Made by a program: the position numbers and the translations under genes. Below are positions 1-6,857 of a stretch of 8,318 bases of DNA, in pieces. The notes beneath the pieces were generated by a model, which saw only the letters and a list, made by a program, of their open reading frames with translations, was not told where the DNA came from and made no database searches. Source of the DNA: Candidatus Thorarchaeota archaeon (GTDB lineage Archaea > Asgardarchaeota > Thorarchaeia > Thorarchaeales > Thorarchaeaceae); NCBI GenBank assembly GCA_016841005.1, contig JAEORG010000342.1, positions 1-8,318 of the forward strand, in the 5' to 3' direction. How positions within the stretch are numbered: the stretch's first letter is position 1; each line of letters starts with the position of its first letter.

Positions 1-131
1 AACCTCGAATAATTGTCCACAGTCCCTCTAGAAGTCCGAGATGCTACTTTAGATGACTCACAACAGCTATCTTTAGTTGCAGCTTCTTTTGAATCTTCAG
101 AGGTAGTGTGTTCCTTTTTGTTTTCCTTCAT
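1..131 (-). CDS. N-terminal fragment of a leftward gene, function unknown
   Basis: Reading leftward from an ATG at 131-129, the frame stays open for 43 codons to the window edge. The translation begins MKENKKEHTTSEDSKEAATK and continues with a Cys-Cys pair (residues 22-23) and a Ser/Thr/Arg-rich stretch. The visible part is strongly hydrophilic, with no signal peptide or membrane helix, so it looks like a cytosolic protein with a charged, probably disordered N-terminal tail. The start is supported by a GGTGATC ribosome-binding site ending three bases before the ATG, and by a TATA-like box at 176-184 at a sensible distance. All three plus-strand frames over the same stretch hit stops within the first 60 bases. 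No family can be assigned from 43 residues. The gene is divergent from the giant surface-protein gene and shares its upstream region. Confidence 0.6.
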   Translation of the reverse strand, partial: MKENKKEHTTSEDSKEAATKDSCCESSKVASRTSRGTVDNYSR

Positions 132-133
132 AG

Positions 134-140
134 GATCACC
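134..140 (-). promoter_or_regulatory. Ribosome-binding site of the leftward gene
   Basis: The minus strand reads GGTGATCCT immediately before ATG. GGTGATC is a seven-base perfect complement of the conserved 16S rRNA 3' end (GATCACC). The GGTG core lies five bases from the start codon. This is the main evidence that the short open frame at the window edge is a real gene start. Confidence 0.6.
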
Positions 141-142
141 AT

Positions 143-202
143 AATATTGGTCAACCAATATTGGATGTCCAATAGTATAAAAATCTATCGGATGCCCAAT
201 AG
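143..202. repeat. Operator-like cluster of CCAAT/ATTGG palindromes and direct repeats
   Basis: Positions 143-151 (AATATTGGT) and 154-162 (ACCAATATT) form a perfect 9-bp inverted repeat with a 2-base centre. Inside it, 155-164 (CCAATATTGG) is itself a 10-bp palindrome. Positions 161-172 (TTGGATGTCCAA) form another dyad with 5-bp arms. Positions 161-175 and 188-202 are a 15-bp direct repeat with two mismatches (TTGGATGTCCAATAG and TCGGATGCCCAATAG), spaced 27 bp. ATTGG or CCAAT occurs five times in 55 bp. A sixth copy, ACCAATATT at 256-264, repeats the right arm of the first palindrome. The cluster brackets the leftward TATA box and overlaps the predicted leftward transcript start, so repression of the leftward gene, possibly autoregulatory, is the simplest reading. 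The regulator is not known. Confidence 0.5.
176..184 (-). promoter_or_regulatory. TATA box candidate for the leftward gene
   Basis: On the minus strand this reads ATTTTTATA, an archaeal-type TATA element. Counting about 25 bp downstream puts the transcript start near 153 and leaves a short leader of about 20 bases containing the GGTGATC site. The same bases read rightward (TATAAAAAT) would also be a passable TATA box, but would give the plus-strand gene a leader of over 100 bases, which fits less well than the element at 278-286. Confidence 0.45.
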
Positions 203-277
203 AAGATGGATGCTGAAGCATTTGCCGTATGACCGTTGAATTTTCACTAAATATTACCAATATTCTCATTCATGCTG

Positions 278-286
278 AAAATATAT
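278..286 (+). promoter_or_regulatory. TATA box candidate for the giant surface-protein gene
   Basis: The sequence AAAATATAT is the best rightward TATA-like element upstream of the 331 start. The expected transcript start, about 25 bp downstream, falls near 307-312. That leaves a leader of about 20 bases holding the GAGGG ribosome-binding site. No convincing BRE is visible just upstream. A CCAAT box copy at 256-264 sits about 15 bp before it and may link this promoter to the same regulator as the leftward gene. Confidence 0.45.
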
Positions 287-319
287 GAGGGAGCGCGTTT
301 ACCAACTAATTTGCTTCAT

Positions 320-324
320 GAGGG
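320..324 (+). promoter_or_regulatory. Ribosome-binding site deciding the 331 start
   Basis: GAGGG lies six bases before ATG 331 and partly matches the Shine-Dalgarno complement. An in-frame TGA at 319-321 rules out any start further upstream. The only other early ATG, at 358 (Met10), lacks a comparable site and would remove the basic n-region of the signal peptide, so 331 is preferred. Confidence 0.5.
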
Positions 325-330
325 ATTAGG

Positions 331-405
331 ATGTTGTGCAAAGGAAAATCGGTCTTCATGATCATCTTACTCGTATTGCCGTATCTAATCATACCGAGTA
401 ATCAA
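331..405 (+). other. Signal peptide of the giant surface protein
   Basis: The first 25 residues have a short basic n-region (Lys4, Lys6), a hydrophobic core over residues 8-22 rich in Ile, Leu and Val, and a polar Pro-Ser-Asn-Gln exit. This is a Sec-type signal, with cleavage plausible around residues 22-26. It fixes the repeats as extracytoplasmic. An uncleaved anchor is possible, since the cleavage site lacks a clear A-x-A motif. Confidence 0.7.
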
Positions 406-3400
406 GACATTTTAAACAGAATGTCAGAAAACGGAACGGAACCACAACAAGCGACTTCTGACCAAGTAAACGATATGAAGCCGAATCCCTTTGCATCCAA
501 GAATAATCCCGAAAACCTTGAGAGCAACTTCTATCTGTCTGACCAACTCGGAAATGGAATATTAAACTCCGTAGAAGTGGAACAACGGGGATACTATGCT
601 TCTGGTAATATCAGCGCAAGAACAGATACAGGAGCAAATACTGGCACAGACCTTTATCTTGATACAGTTCGAAACTGGATAGCAGACGAAGCTGAGATTT
701 CCCTTTGGAATCTTGAGAGGCTTTATGCTGTAAATGGAAGTTTTGATGAAGGGATCCCTGGTACAAACGTAAACCCATCAGGGTTAGTAGAGTACTATCC
801 AAACGGTTGGGATGCTAATAGTACAGATACTGCTACATATGATGACGATGTCCAATTAGCAGCCTATGATTCAAGCGGCAGACAATATGTCACTGTTGAG
901 AGTCAGGGTGGGAAAGTAGGGCAGAATGCATTTGGCCATGTTGCAGGAACTAAGATTGTATGGATTCAAAATGTTACTAATACTCCTTACACAGAAGACT
1001 TCACCCTCAACTTTGATTACTTTTATCTAAGAGGCCCTCTTGATGGAGCAACAGGTACCGATCCGATCTCCGGAAATTGTAGTATTGCTCTATTCATAGA
1101 TGGAGTAAACGTATGGAATATGAGTTTACTTCTACTCTCACAACGAGGAGTTTGGCTTGGATCTGGTGATATCCCGATAACAGTATCAGCTGCTCCAAGC
1201 AATTTTACATTAGAAATCGGATTAGTGATTGATGAAACTCTGACTCTTGATAAGAGATATGATTATGATGGAGATGCAGAAAATCTACCAGATGGTATAG
1301 ATAATGCTGCGTACATCACAGTATATCTGGATGACATTTCGTTTATCAAATCGACACCACCTGCTCCAGAAGATGTGGATCTCAAATTTTCAACTGATAG
1401 TGTAAATTCATCCTTCACAGGTTCTTCAGGTATGTATTATGCTACTATAGTAAATGCATCCTTCTGGGATACAAGTCCGGTGGCTGTTGAAGTGATTTCA
1501 AACGTAAGTGTATCTTTCGAATATGAGGCTCGATTGAAATCTCATCGTTTCACAGATTCAAACTGGAGAACAGATGTTTCGAGTTATGGTGTAGCGTATT
1601 CGGTTGAATTTGGAAAAAGTCCGGAGCTTACATTCTATGCGTATGTTGGTTATCTTGGGGACTATGAAGACCCTGAGATGATTATCAGATATCCTAACGA
1701 TTGGGAAAACTTCACAATTTCAGATCCATTTCTACTTGATATAACGGGTTCATGTACTATCAATAGTGGCAACTTGTCCATACCTAGTTCTCTCCTAGAC
1801 CGATTGGGATGGTGGCAATTTAAAGTACAGTCTCCAAATTATGGAAAGAATATTGAAATTCAAATCTACGATTCATCTCTGGGCTGGTTATCTAAAACAC
1901 AGTATCGAGTCGGAAATCTTACTCGACCTAGAATTGAGATTGGTACAGAATCTGAAAGTTTGGGCACTCTATCAGATGTTAACATAACGTGGAGCCTACC
2001 AAACAACACAGTATGGTATGAGGAGTCCCTATCTGGAGGAATCGCAGGGATTCTTAACGGATCTTCAAAGACTATTGATAATTCACTTGCAGGGCAATGG
2101 CAAATTGGATACCAGTGGTCAAATGGTACGGAAGTTGCATATCTTAATGGGTACTTCGATGTCTATCATGCAAGTGAACTCATTCCTCTGGATAGTGTCA
2201 TAGGAACAAATGTGGGTGATATCGTTACTGGACGTGTGGAATTTAGGGATGCTGAAAATGGAGATTATTTGATTGAGGATGCTCAAATAATAGGAAACTG
2301 GTCTACTTCAAACCTTGTGTTCAACTCAAATCCAACTAGAAAGTGGTGGGAAACAGATTTGGATACTAGTATCGTTGGTGCAGGATTGTTTGTCGTTCAA
2401 GTGAATGCCACACTCCCCTATTTTGATAATGCAACTTGTCAATTCTCTATCCTATCAACAAATACTACTAGGTTAACCTCACCAAATTCACCGTGGACAT
2501 CTGTTGCATGGGAAGATATAGCTGTCCTAACCTTCCACTTTGAGAGATATGATGCGGTGGGAACATCGTGGGTACCTGTGAGTAATAGCAGTGAAGATGT
2601 CGTAGCTACGGTCAATTGGACAATTGGTGCTTGGTCAGTAGTCGAAACAGGTGTATCAGGTGTATACGAAATTAGTATAGACACATCTGTAAAACCATCA
2701 GCGAACTATTTGCTTAATGTTTCATTTTCAAAACCTGCTCATCAATCGAAACAACTTGTTCTTGCTCTTGTTGTTACACCGCAAACAAGTTCACTTAGCA
2801 TATATAATGGGTCTTCAACTCAGGTGGATGTTGAGGACAGTATTTTCCTCAAACTCAACTATTCGGATATAGATGGACATGGTATCGATGGTGCGAATCT
2901 AATTGTTGACTCAGTGTCACCAAGTTCAGGATTGGTCATCTCTAGTATCAACGCAGTTCCAGGAGAGAGTGGAAATTACTCTGTTATGATAACAGTTACA
3001 GGTCTTGGTGTCTACACAATCCGATTTCTTGCTACAAAAGAAGATCATATTTCAGCGACCAGCGTCTTTGTCCTTGTTGTCAGTGATGTTCCAACCTCCT
3101 TTAGTGTGACTTCTGGTGACACTGCTGAAATAGGATTGTCAGACACATTCACAGCTACTTATCACTTTGAGATGTTTAATACCACTCCAATAGAAGGAGC
3201 TCAATTGACAGTACTGTATTCAGGACCATCTGGTGGGATTACATGGAACACTCCACAAGATGATGGCGTTGGTGACTATTCCATTCAGTTTGATGCCTCG
3301 ATTTCCGGCGCATATTTGATAACAGTAGCAGCATCAAAACAATACCATCAGAGTGATTCTGTGTCCTTCTTCTTATCTGTAGGTGAAATCACAACATTTC

Positions 3401-6400
3401 TTGATTCGTTAAATGGTACAGCTCAAACTATTGATTTCGGTACGCCCTACAGACTTGTACTTTCATACTATAATTCCACACTCCACGGACTACCTGGAGC
3501 GGATGTTTCTATCGTATCTATTAACCCAAGTACAGGACTCGATACTGGAACCATAATTGATGAGGGATCGGGATTCTATAGTATTATACTCGATCCGAAA
3601 GCTGTTGGTATCTATACCTTGGTATTCCAAGCAAATCTTACGAATCACCAGACACAGTTTACCTCGTTCACTCTCAACCTGAATGATATAATAACAGAAC
3701 TAAATATCACCTCAGGAAATAGTGCTGAGATTGGAATTACTGACACATTTGAAGCAATAATTCACTATGAGAGCTATAATGGAACTGGAGTTGAGAATGC
3801 AGTTGTAAACGTTGTATATTCAGGTCCTAGTGGTCTTACTTGGTCGGTGCCAGCTGATGAAGGTTTAGGCAATTATTCAATAATCTTCGATCCTGAATCA
3901 TCTGGAACTTATCTTATCACTATCAGTGCCACTAAGCAACACTATCAAACTGCTTCGAGTTATTTCTTCCTTCTTGTTGGGGATATTACCACTCACTTAG
4001 ATATCTTAAACGGATCCGCAAAAACAATCAATTTTGGTGAAACAATTCGATTGGTCCTGTCATATTATAATAATACACCATATGGATTGGAGGGCGCAAA
4101 TGTAAGTGTTCTATCCATCACACCAAGTACTGGACTATCGACAAGTAGTATTCTTGATGATGGCGGAGGTCTCTATAGTTTAATATTAGATCCACAAGTT
4201 GATGATACTTTCACATTGTTATTCAGAGCAAATCTTACGAATCACCAGACACAGTTCACAACATTTACTCTAGTATCAAATCCTGTCCCTACAGAGCTAA
4301 TTGTTCTGAATTCAACTACATCTTTACAAGTTATCAGTAATTTCTCGCTCTATCTTAGGTACGAGGGAGAGGATACAACAGGTATTAATGGAGCAATCCT
4401 TGCAGTACTTAATCCTCCAGAGGGATTGACACTTTCTGACTTTGAGGATATTGGAAGTGGATACTATATACTGTACATTTTCCCAACTCTAACAGGTAGT
4501 TACCAGCTGACTATAACTGGTTCAAAACAATTCTATCAGACAGAAAGCACCTCTGTCTATCTTGTTGTTGGCGAAAGAAATTCCCAACTTGAGATCTTAA
4601 ACGGAACGGCAGGAAATATTGTATTTGGAGAGAATTTTGATCTCTGGTTATCCTATACTAATTCCACAGATTCTGGTTTAGAAAATGCAATTATCTCAAT
4701 AGTTAGTATCAGTCCTGCAGGTCTGAGTTTCGGTGAAGTACTTGAGATAGGTGAAGGTGTTTACAGCATTCTATTAGATCCAGTAGTTAGTAAGACTTTC
4801 TCGATCCTCGTAAAAGCGAATCTGACTAATTTCGAAGTCCAGTTCGCATTATTCACGCTTGTAGTTGAGCCAGTATCAACTGTTCTTAAGGCAGTGAATG
4901 CAACAAGATCAATTTCTGTAGACGAGGATTTCGAATTGGTTTTGCGTTTTGAAGATGATAATAATGTTGGACTTGAAGGAGCGGTTATCGAATCACTTAC
5001 TATGCCTGATGGAATTGTTCTATCAGCATTTATAGAACTTGGTCTTGGATACTACGAGGTTCTACTGAGTCCTACCGCAATAGGAGTCTACAACCTACTA
5101 TTCCGTGCAAGTCTATCAAATCATCAAAATGCTTCAGCATCGTATTTGATAGAAGCAAGTCGGATTCCTACAGACTTGCGTTTTCTTAATGATATAAGCT
5201 CAGGAACATGTTATTATGGTGATGAGCTTGAGATTCATGTTTTCTCTGAGCGCACTGATACCAATCAGAATATATCTCAAGCGATAGTCAATGCTAGCAC
5301 AAGTAGCTCGGAATTAATTTTCCAATACGAATCTTTTACCCATGGGTATGCAATCATTATCATGGCAAGGACGATTGGAGTTCATGTGATATCTATACAA
5401 GCAGGAAAAGAAAATCACAAAACATCACTCAACACATTCACCTTGACAATTCTTGAGATACCCACAGAATTGACATCTGAAAATGTTCCAGAAGAGATTC
5501 TCTTCAATCATAGCCATGTTCTAACATTATCGTACTTACTGAGTGCTTCAGGTCAAGGTGTTTCTAATACATCAATAATGATACTTGGATCAAAGGCACA
5601 ATGGGTGGATATTTTCGAAACTAGTACTGGAGTTTTCAACATCACCATAAAGCCGGATGAGCTCGAAACATTCTCGATAGCATTCCAATTCTCATCTACA
5701 GGTTTCGAGACACAATCGGAAACAATAACATTTACTGTAATTAAAGTAATCGTTGGCATCAGGTTAGTTTCTGCAAGAATAATCTCTGAAGGAACTGTAC
5801 TTCCAATAACCGTCGAACTGTTTGAGAGTTCTTCAGGGATTCCAGTTCAAGGTGCTTTGCTCGAATGCAGATTAGATATTGCATTTGAGCAATCGGTAAC
5901 ACTGTCTGAAGAGGCTCCTGGAAGATACACAGGACAATTATCTGTTCCATTGATTGAAACAGATTCGGATATAGATGTTCAATTTTATTTGACAAAAGAA
6001 AATTATCAACTTTCATCAACTCAAAGAATTTCCATCACTGTGAAGACTGATATTCTCATTAAGATGGGTCCTGTTATCACGACTGGAGGGAGTTTAGTCG
6101 GGTTGGTTGTTGTATCAGCTGTTGGTCTCAGAGTATCACGAACCAGAAAACGGAAGAGGAATCTGAAGGCGATTAAAATCAAGCAGAGATTTGATGACGT
6201 GAAGAACATCATTGGTATTATCATACTTCACAAATCAAGTGGTTTACCTATTTACTCAAGAACTCTAAAAGGTGGATTTGATGAGTCGATGGTTTCTGCA
6301 TTCATCACAGCTGTTTCTCATTTCAGAAGCGAATTTGGTATGGATGAGAAGCACTGGGACTTTCAAGTCATTCCAATTTCAGATATCATAAGTGCTATCC

Positions 6401-6807
6401 CAACAAGAAATCTCATCTGTGCCTTCATTACGGCATCTAATGCTTCAAAAGAGCAGTTGGTGAAGATGGAGGCATTTGGTCGTGCTGTAGGTGCAATGTT
6501 TGATGAGGCTCTCGCTAGAACACCAACAGAGATACAGGATGACAAGACAGAACAATTGTTCACAACACTCTTCACAGATCTGATGGATGGAGAATTCCTT
6601 GCTCCATTTAGAAAACGTGCATCAGTATCATTTCCAAGAAGTATGAAATGCATGAATTACGTTGTAAGAAATATGGATCATCCTGACTTCACACTTGATG
6701 AACTTGCGCGTGGAATGGCTATGTGTGGAATTGAAGAGGGGGAGGCGTATCTACAGGTAATGGACGCGATTGACCTCAAGCTCATTGAACCTGTAGATAA
6801 TCCTTGA
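331..6807 (+). CDS. Giant single-pass surface protein: Ig-like repeat stalk with cytosolic longin-like domain
   Basis: The 2158-residue product is predicted to be membrane-anchored with a large extracellular part. Residues 1-25 look like a signal peptide (Lys4 and Lys6, then a hydrophobic core at 8-22). Residues about 25-110 are polar. Residues about 145-340 form a beta-rich, Trp/Tyr/Asp-rich module ending in TVYLDDISFIK, reminiscent of jelly-roll carbohydrate-binding domains. Residues about 345-610 contain further beta-rich segments. Residues 617-1910 form about 13 Ig-like repeats. Residues about 1913-1933 are the only internal transmembrane helix, followed by a basic stop-transfer run (residues 1934-1949), which puts the C-terminus in the cytosol. 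Residues about 1957-2090 look like a longin domain, and 2091-2158 like a small winged helix. About fifty N-x-S/T sequons lie outside and one inside; cysteines are scarce. I see no protease or other enzyme motif. Adhesion or sensing is an inference from architecture. The frame is intact, with no frameshift. Confidence 0.9.
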   Translation: MLCKGKSVFMIILLVLPYLIIPSNQDILNRMSENGTEPQQATSDQVNDMKPNPFASKNNPENLESNFYLSDQLGNGILNSVEVEQRGYYASGNISARTDTGANTGTDLYLDTVRNWIADEAEISLWNLERLYAVNGSFDEGIPGTNVNPSGLVEYYPNGWDANSTDTATYDDDVQLAAYDSSGRQYVTVESQGGKVGQNAFGHVAGTKIVWIQNVTNTPYTEDFTLNFDYFYLRGPLDGATGTDPISGNCSIALFIDGVNVWNMSLLLLSQRGVWLGSGDIPITVSAAPSNFTLEIGLVIDETLTLDKRYDYDGDAENLPDGIDNAAYITVYLDDISFIKSTPPAPEDVDLKFSTDSVNSSFTGSSGMYYATIVNASFWDTSPVAVEVISNVSVSFEYEARLKSHRFTDSNWRTDVSSYGVAYSVEFGKSPELTFYAYVGYLGDYEDPEMIIRYPNDWENFTISDPFLLDITGSCTINSGNLSIPSSLLDRLGWWQFKVQSPNYGKNIEIQIYDSSLGWLSKTQYRVGNLTRPRIEIGTESESLGTLSDVNITWSLPNNTVWYEESLSGGIAGILNGSSKTIDNSLAGQWQIGYQWSNGTEVAYLNGYFDVYHASELIPLDSVIGTNVGDIVTGRVEFRDAENGDYLIEDAQIIGNWSTSNLVFNSNPTRKWWETDLDTSIVGAGLFVVQVNATLPYFDNATCQFSILSTNTTRLTSPNSPWTSVAWEDIAVLTFHFERYDAVGTSWVPVSNSSEDVVATVNWTIGAWSVVETGVSGVYEISIDTSVKPSANYLLNVSFSKPAHQSKQLVLALVVTPQTSSLSIYNGSSTQVDVEDSIFLKLNYSDIDGHGIDGANLIVDSVSPSSGLVISSINAVPGESGNYSVMITVTGLGVYTIRFLATKEDHISATSVFVLVVSDVPTSFSVTSGDTAEIGLSDTFTATYHFEMFNTTPIEGAQLTVLYSGPSGGITWNTPQDDGVGDYSIQFDASISGAYLITVAASKQYHQSDSVSFFLSVGEITTFLDSLNGTAQTIDFGTPYRLVLSYYNSTLHGLPGADVSIVSINPSTGLDTGTIIDEGSGFYSIILDPKAVGIYTLVFQANLTNHQTQFTSFTLNLNDIITELNITSGNSAEIGITDTFEAIIHYESYNGTGVENAVVNVVYSGPSGLTWSVPADEGLGNYSIIFDPESSGTYLITISATKQHYQTASSYFFLLVGDITTHLDILNGSAKTINFGETIRLVLSYYNNTPYGLEGANVSVLSITPSTGLSTSSILDDGGGLYSLILDPQVDDTFTLLFRANLTNHQTQFTTFTLVSNPVPTELIVLNSTTSLQVISNFSLYLRYEGEDTTGINGAILAVLNPPEGLTLSDFEDIGSGYYILYIFPTLTGSYQLTITGSKQFYQTESTSVYLVVGERNSQLEILNGTAGNIVFGENFDLWLSYTNSTDSGLENAIISIVSISPAGLSFGEVLEIGEGVYSILLDPVVSKTFSILVKANLTNFEVQFALFTLVVEPVSTVLKAVNATRSISVDEDFELVLRFEDDNNVGLEGAVIESLTMPDGIVLSAFIELGLGYYEVLLSPTAIGVYNLLFRASLSNHQNASASYLIEASRIPTDLRFLNDISSGTCYYGDELEIHVFSERTDTNQNISQAIVNASTSSSELIFQYESFTHGYAIIIMARTIGVHVISIQAGKENHKTSLNTFTLTILEIPTELTSENVPEEILFNHSHVLTLSYLLSASGQGVSNTSIMILGSKAQWVDIFETSTGVFNITIKPDELETFSIAFQFSSTGFETQSETITFTVIKVIVGIRLVSARIISEGTVLPITVELFESSSGIPVQGALLECRLDIAFEQSVTLSEEAPGRYTGQLSVPLIETDSDIDVQFYLTKENYQLSSTQRISITVKTDILIKMGPVITTGGSLVGLVVVSAVGLRVSRTRKRKRNLKAIKIKQRFDDVKNIIGIIILHKSSGLPIYSRTLKGGFDESMVSAFITAVSHFRSEFGMDEKHWDFQVIPISDIISAIPTRNLICAFITASNASKEQLVKMEAFGRAVGAMFDEALARTPTEIQDDKTEQLFTTLFTDLMDGEFLAPFRKRASVSFPRSMKCMNYVVRNMDHPDFTLDELARGMAMCGIEEGEAYLQVMDAIDLKLIEPVDNP
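2179..6060 (+). repeat. About 13 tandem Ig-like repeats (~100 residues each)
   Basis: By eye, units begin near residues 617, 712, 817, 920, 1020, 1120, 1219, 1319, 1416, 1515, 1612, 1710 and 1806. A typical unit opens with (I/V)PT-x-L and an NG(T/S) sequon. It continues through G-L-x-GA and a Y-S-I-x-L-D-P strand, and closes with a strand like ANLTNHQTQF or SKQYHQS followed by FTLVV. The pattern of alternating beta strands and the ~100-residue period suggest an Ig-like or invasin-like fold; I cannot name a Pfam family with confidence. The first two units and the last three are the most diverged, while the middle ones are closely related, as expected if the array grew from its centre. Such arrays act as rigid stalks in known surface proteins. 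Confidence 0.75.
3088..4872 (+). repeat. Alternating A-B super-repeat (three ~200-residue pairs)
   Basis: Within the array, units starting at residues 920, 1120 and 1319 (type A) alternate with units at 1020, 1219 and 1416 (type B). The first two A units share YSGPSG, an S-x-KQ strand and the VG(E/D) ending, with about half their residues identical by eye. The first two B units are about 60% identical, sharing RLVLSYYN and ANLTNHQTQFT. The period is therefore a two-domain block of about 199 residues (597 bp). A perfect 30-nt match joins 3630-3659 to 4227-4256, exactly 597 bp apart. The third A-B pair is more diverged. Confidence 0.7.
6067..6180 (+). other. Transmembrane helix and basic stop-transfer segment
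   Basis: Residues about 1913-1933 form a Gly/Val/Leu-rich hydrophobic helix. It is followed by Arg1934, Arg1937 and the run Arg1939-Lys-Arg-Lys-Arg1943, then Lys1946 and Lys1949. By the positive-inside rule the C-terminus is cytosolic. About 25 residues separate the helix from the first strand of the longin-like domain. Confidence 0.85.
6199..6600 (+). other. Cytosolic longin-like domain (AP mu N-terminus-like)
   Basis: Residues about 1957-2090 begin with the strand IIGIIILHKSSGLPIYSRTL, then a helix (SMVSAFITAVSHF), a strand over 2027-2034 (NLICAFIT), a long helix from 2039 and a final helix from 2071 (DKTEQLFTTLFTDLMD). This beta-beta-alpha-beta-beta-beta-alpha-alpha order fits the longin fold. 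From memory, the N-terminus of eukaryotic AP mu chains has the same opening (hydrophobic-Ile-Gly, a Gly turn, Ser-Arg, then Val-x-Ala-Phe and His-x-Arg), about 11 identities in 43 aligned positions without gaps. Longin domains bind small GTPases, SNARE partners or coat subunits in eukaryotes, and are known to be expanded in Asgard archaea. A related roadblock/LC7 fold is the main alternative. Confidence 0.65.
6601..6804 (+). other. Winged-helix-like C-terminal tail
   Basis: The last 68 residues follow a basic linker (FRKRASVSFPRS). They contain a helix, the segment FTLDELARGMAMCGIEEGEA, a second helix and a closing strand LKLIEPV. The order 'F-x-L-D-E-L-A, turn, helix, L-I-E-P' resembles small winged-helix domains used for protein or nucleic-acid contact. 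It is too short for certainty; a simple helical extension of the longin domain is equally possible. Confidence 0.35.
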
Positions 6808-6857
6808 TGTACGATTGATTGCCTCCTGTCTACCCTCCTTGCAAGGATATGAATACC
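6808..6857. terminator. Convergent spacer with pyrimidine-rich tract and 12-bp palindrome
   Basis: The two stop codons face each other across 50 bp, so both transcripts must end here or overlap. For the rightward transcript there is a C/T-rich stretch at 6820-6840. It overlaps the perfect palindrome TCCTTGCAAGGA at 6836-6847, which could fold as a 4-bp stem with a 4-base loop. No long oligo-T tract of the usual archaeal type is seen, so the terminator call is weak. Confidence 0.3.

Noticed and set aside
143..202. CRISPR array or transposon ends
   Set aside because: The repeats are short (9-15 bp), overlapping and irregularly spaced with no unique spacers, no transposase is nearby and no target-site duplication is seen. 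Operator sites fit better.
206..232. Short plus-strand ORF in the upstream region (eight codons from ATG 206)
   Set aside because: It would precede the predicted rightward transcript start near 310, has no clear ribosome-binding site, and is within what chance would produce.
331..2178. Catalytic domain (protease or glycosidase) in the N-terminal extracellular part
   Set aside because: I looked for HExxH, Ser-protease GxSxG and Asp/His/Ser triad patterns and saw none in a convincing context. The region reads as beta-rich binding or structural modules.
5553..6224. Minus-strand open frames of 67-86 codons antisense to the repeat and membrane region
   Set aside because: They lie wholly inside a clearly coding plus-strand frame with consistent domain structure, have no ribosome-binding site or recognisable protein pattern, and look like shadows.
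331..6807. Bacterial-type adhesin (sortase-anchored or type I-secreted)
   Set aside because: There is no LPxTG-type or RTX signal. A membrane helix, stop-transfer run and folded cytosolic domain follow the repeats, and the promoter elements look archaeal.
6836..6847. Palindrome as a strong intrinsic terminator
   Set aside because: The hairpin would have only a 4-bp stem and no following oligo-T run in either direction, so it is mentioned only as a weak part of the convergent spacer.
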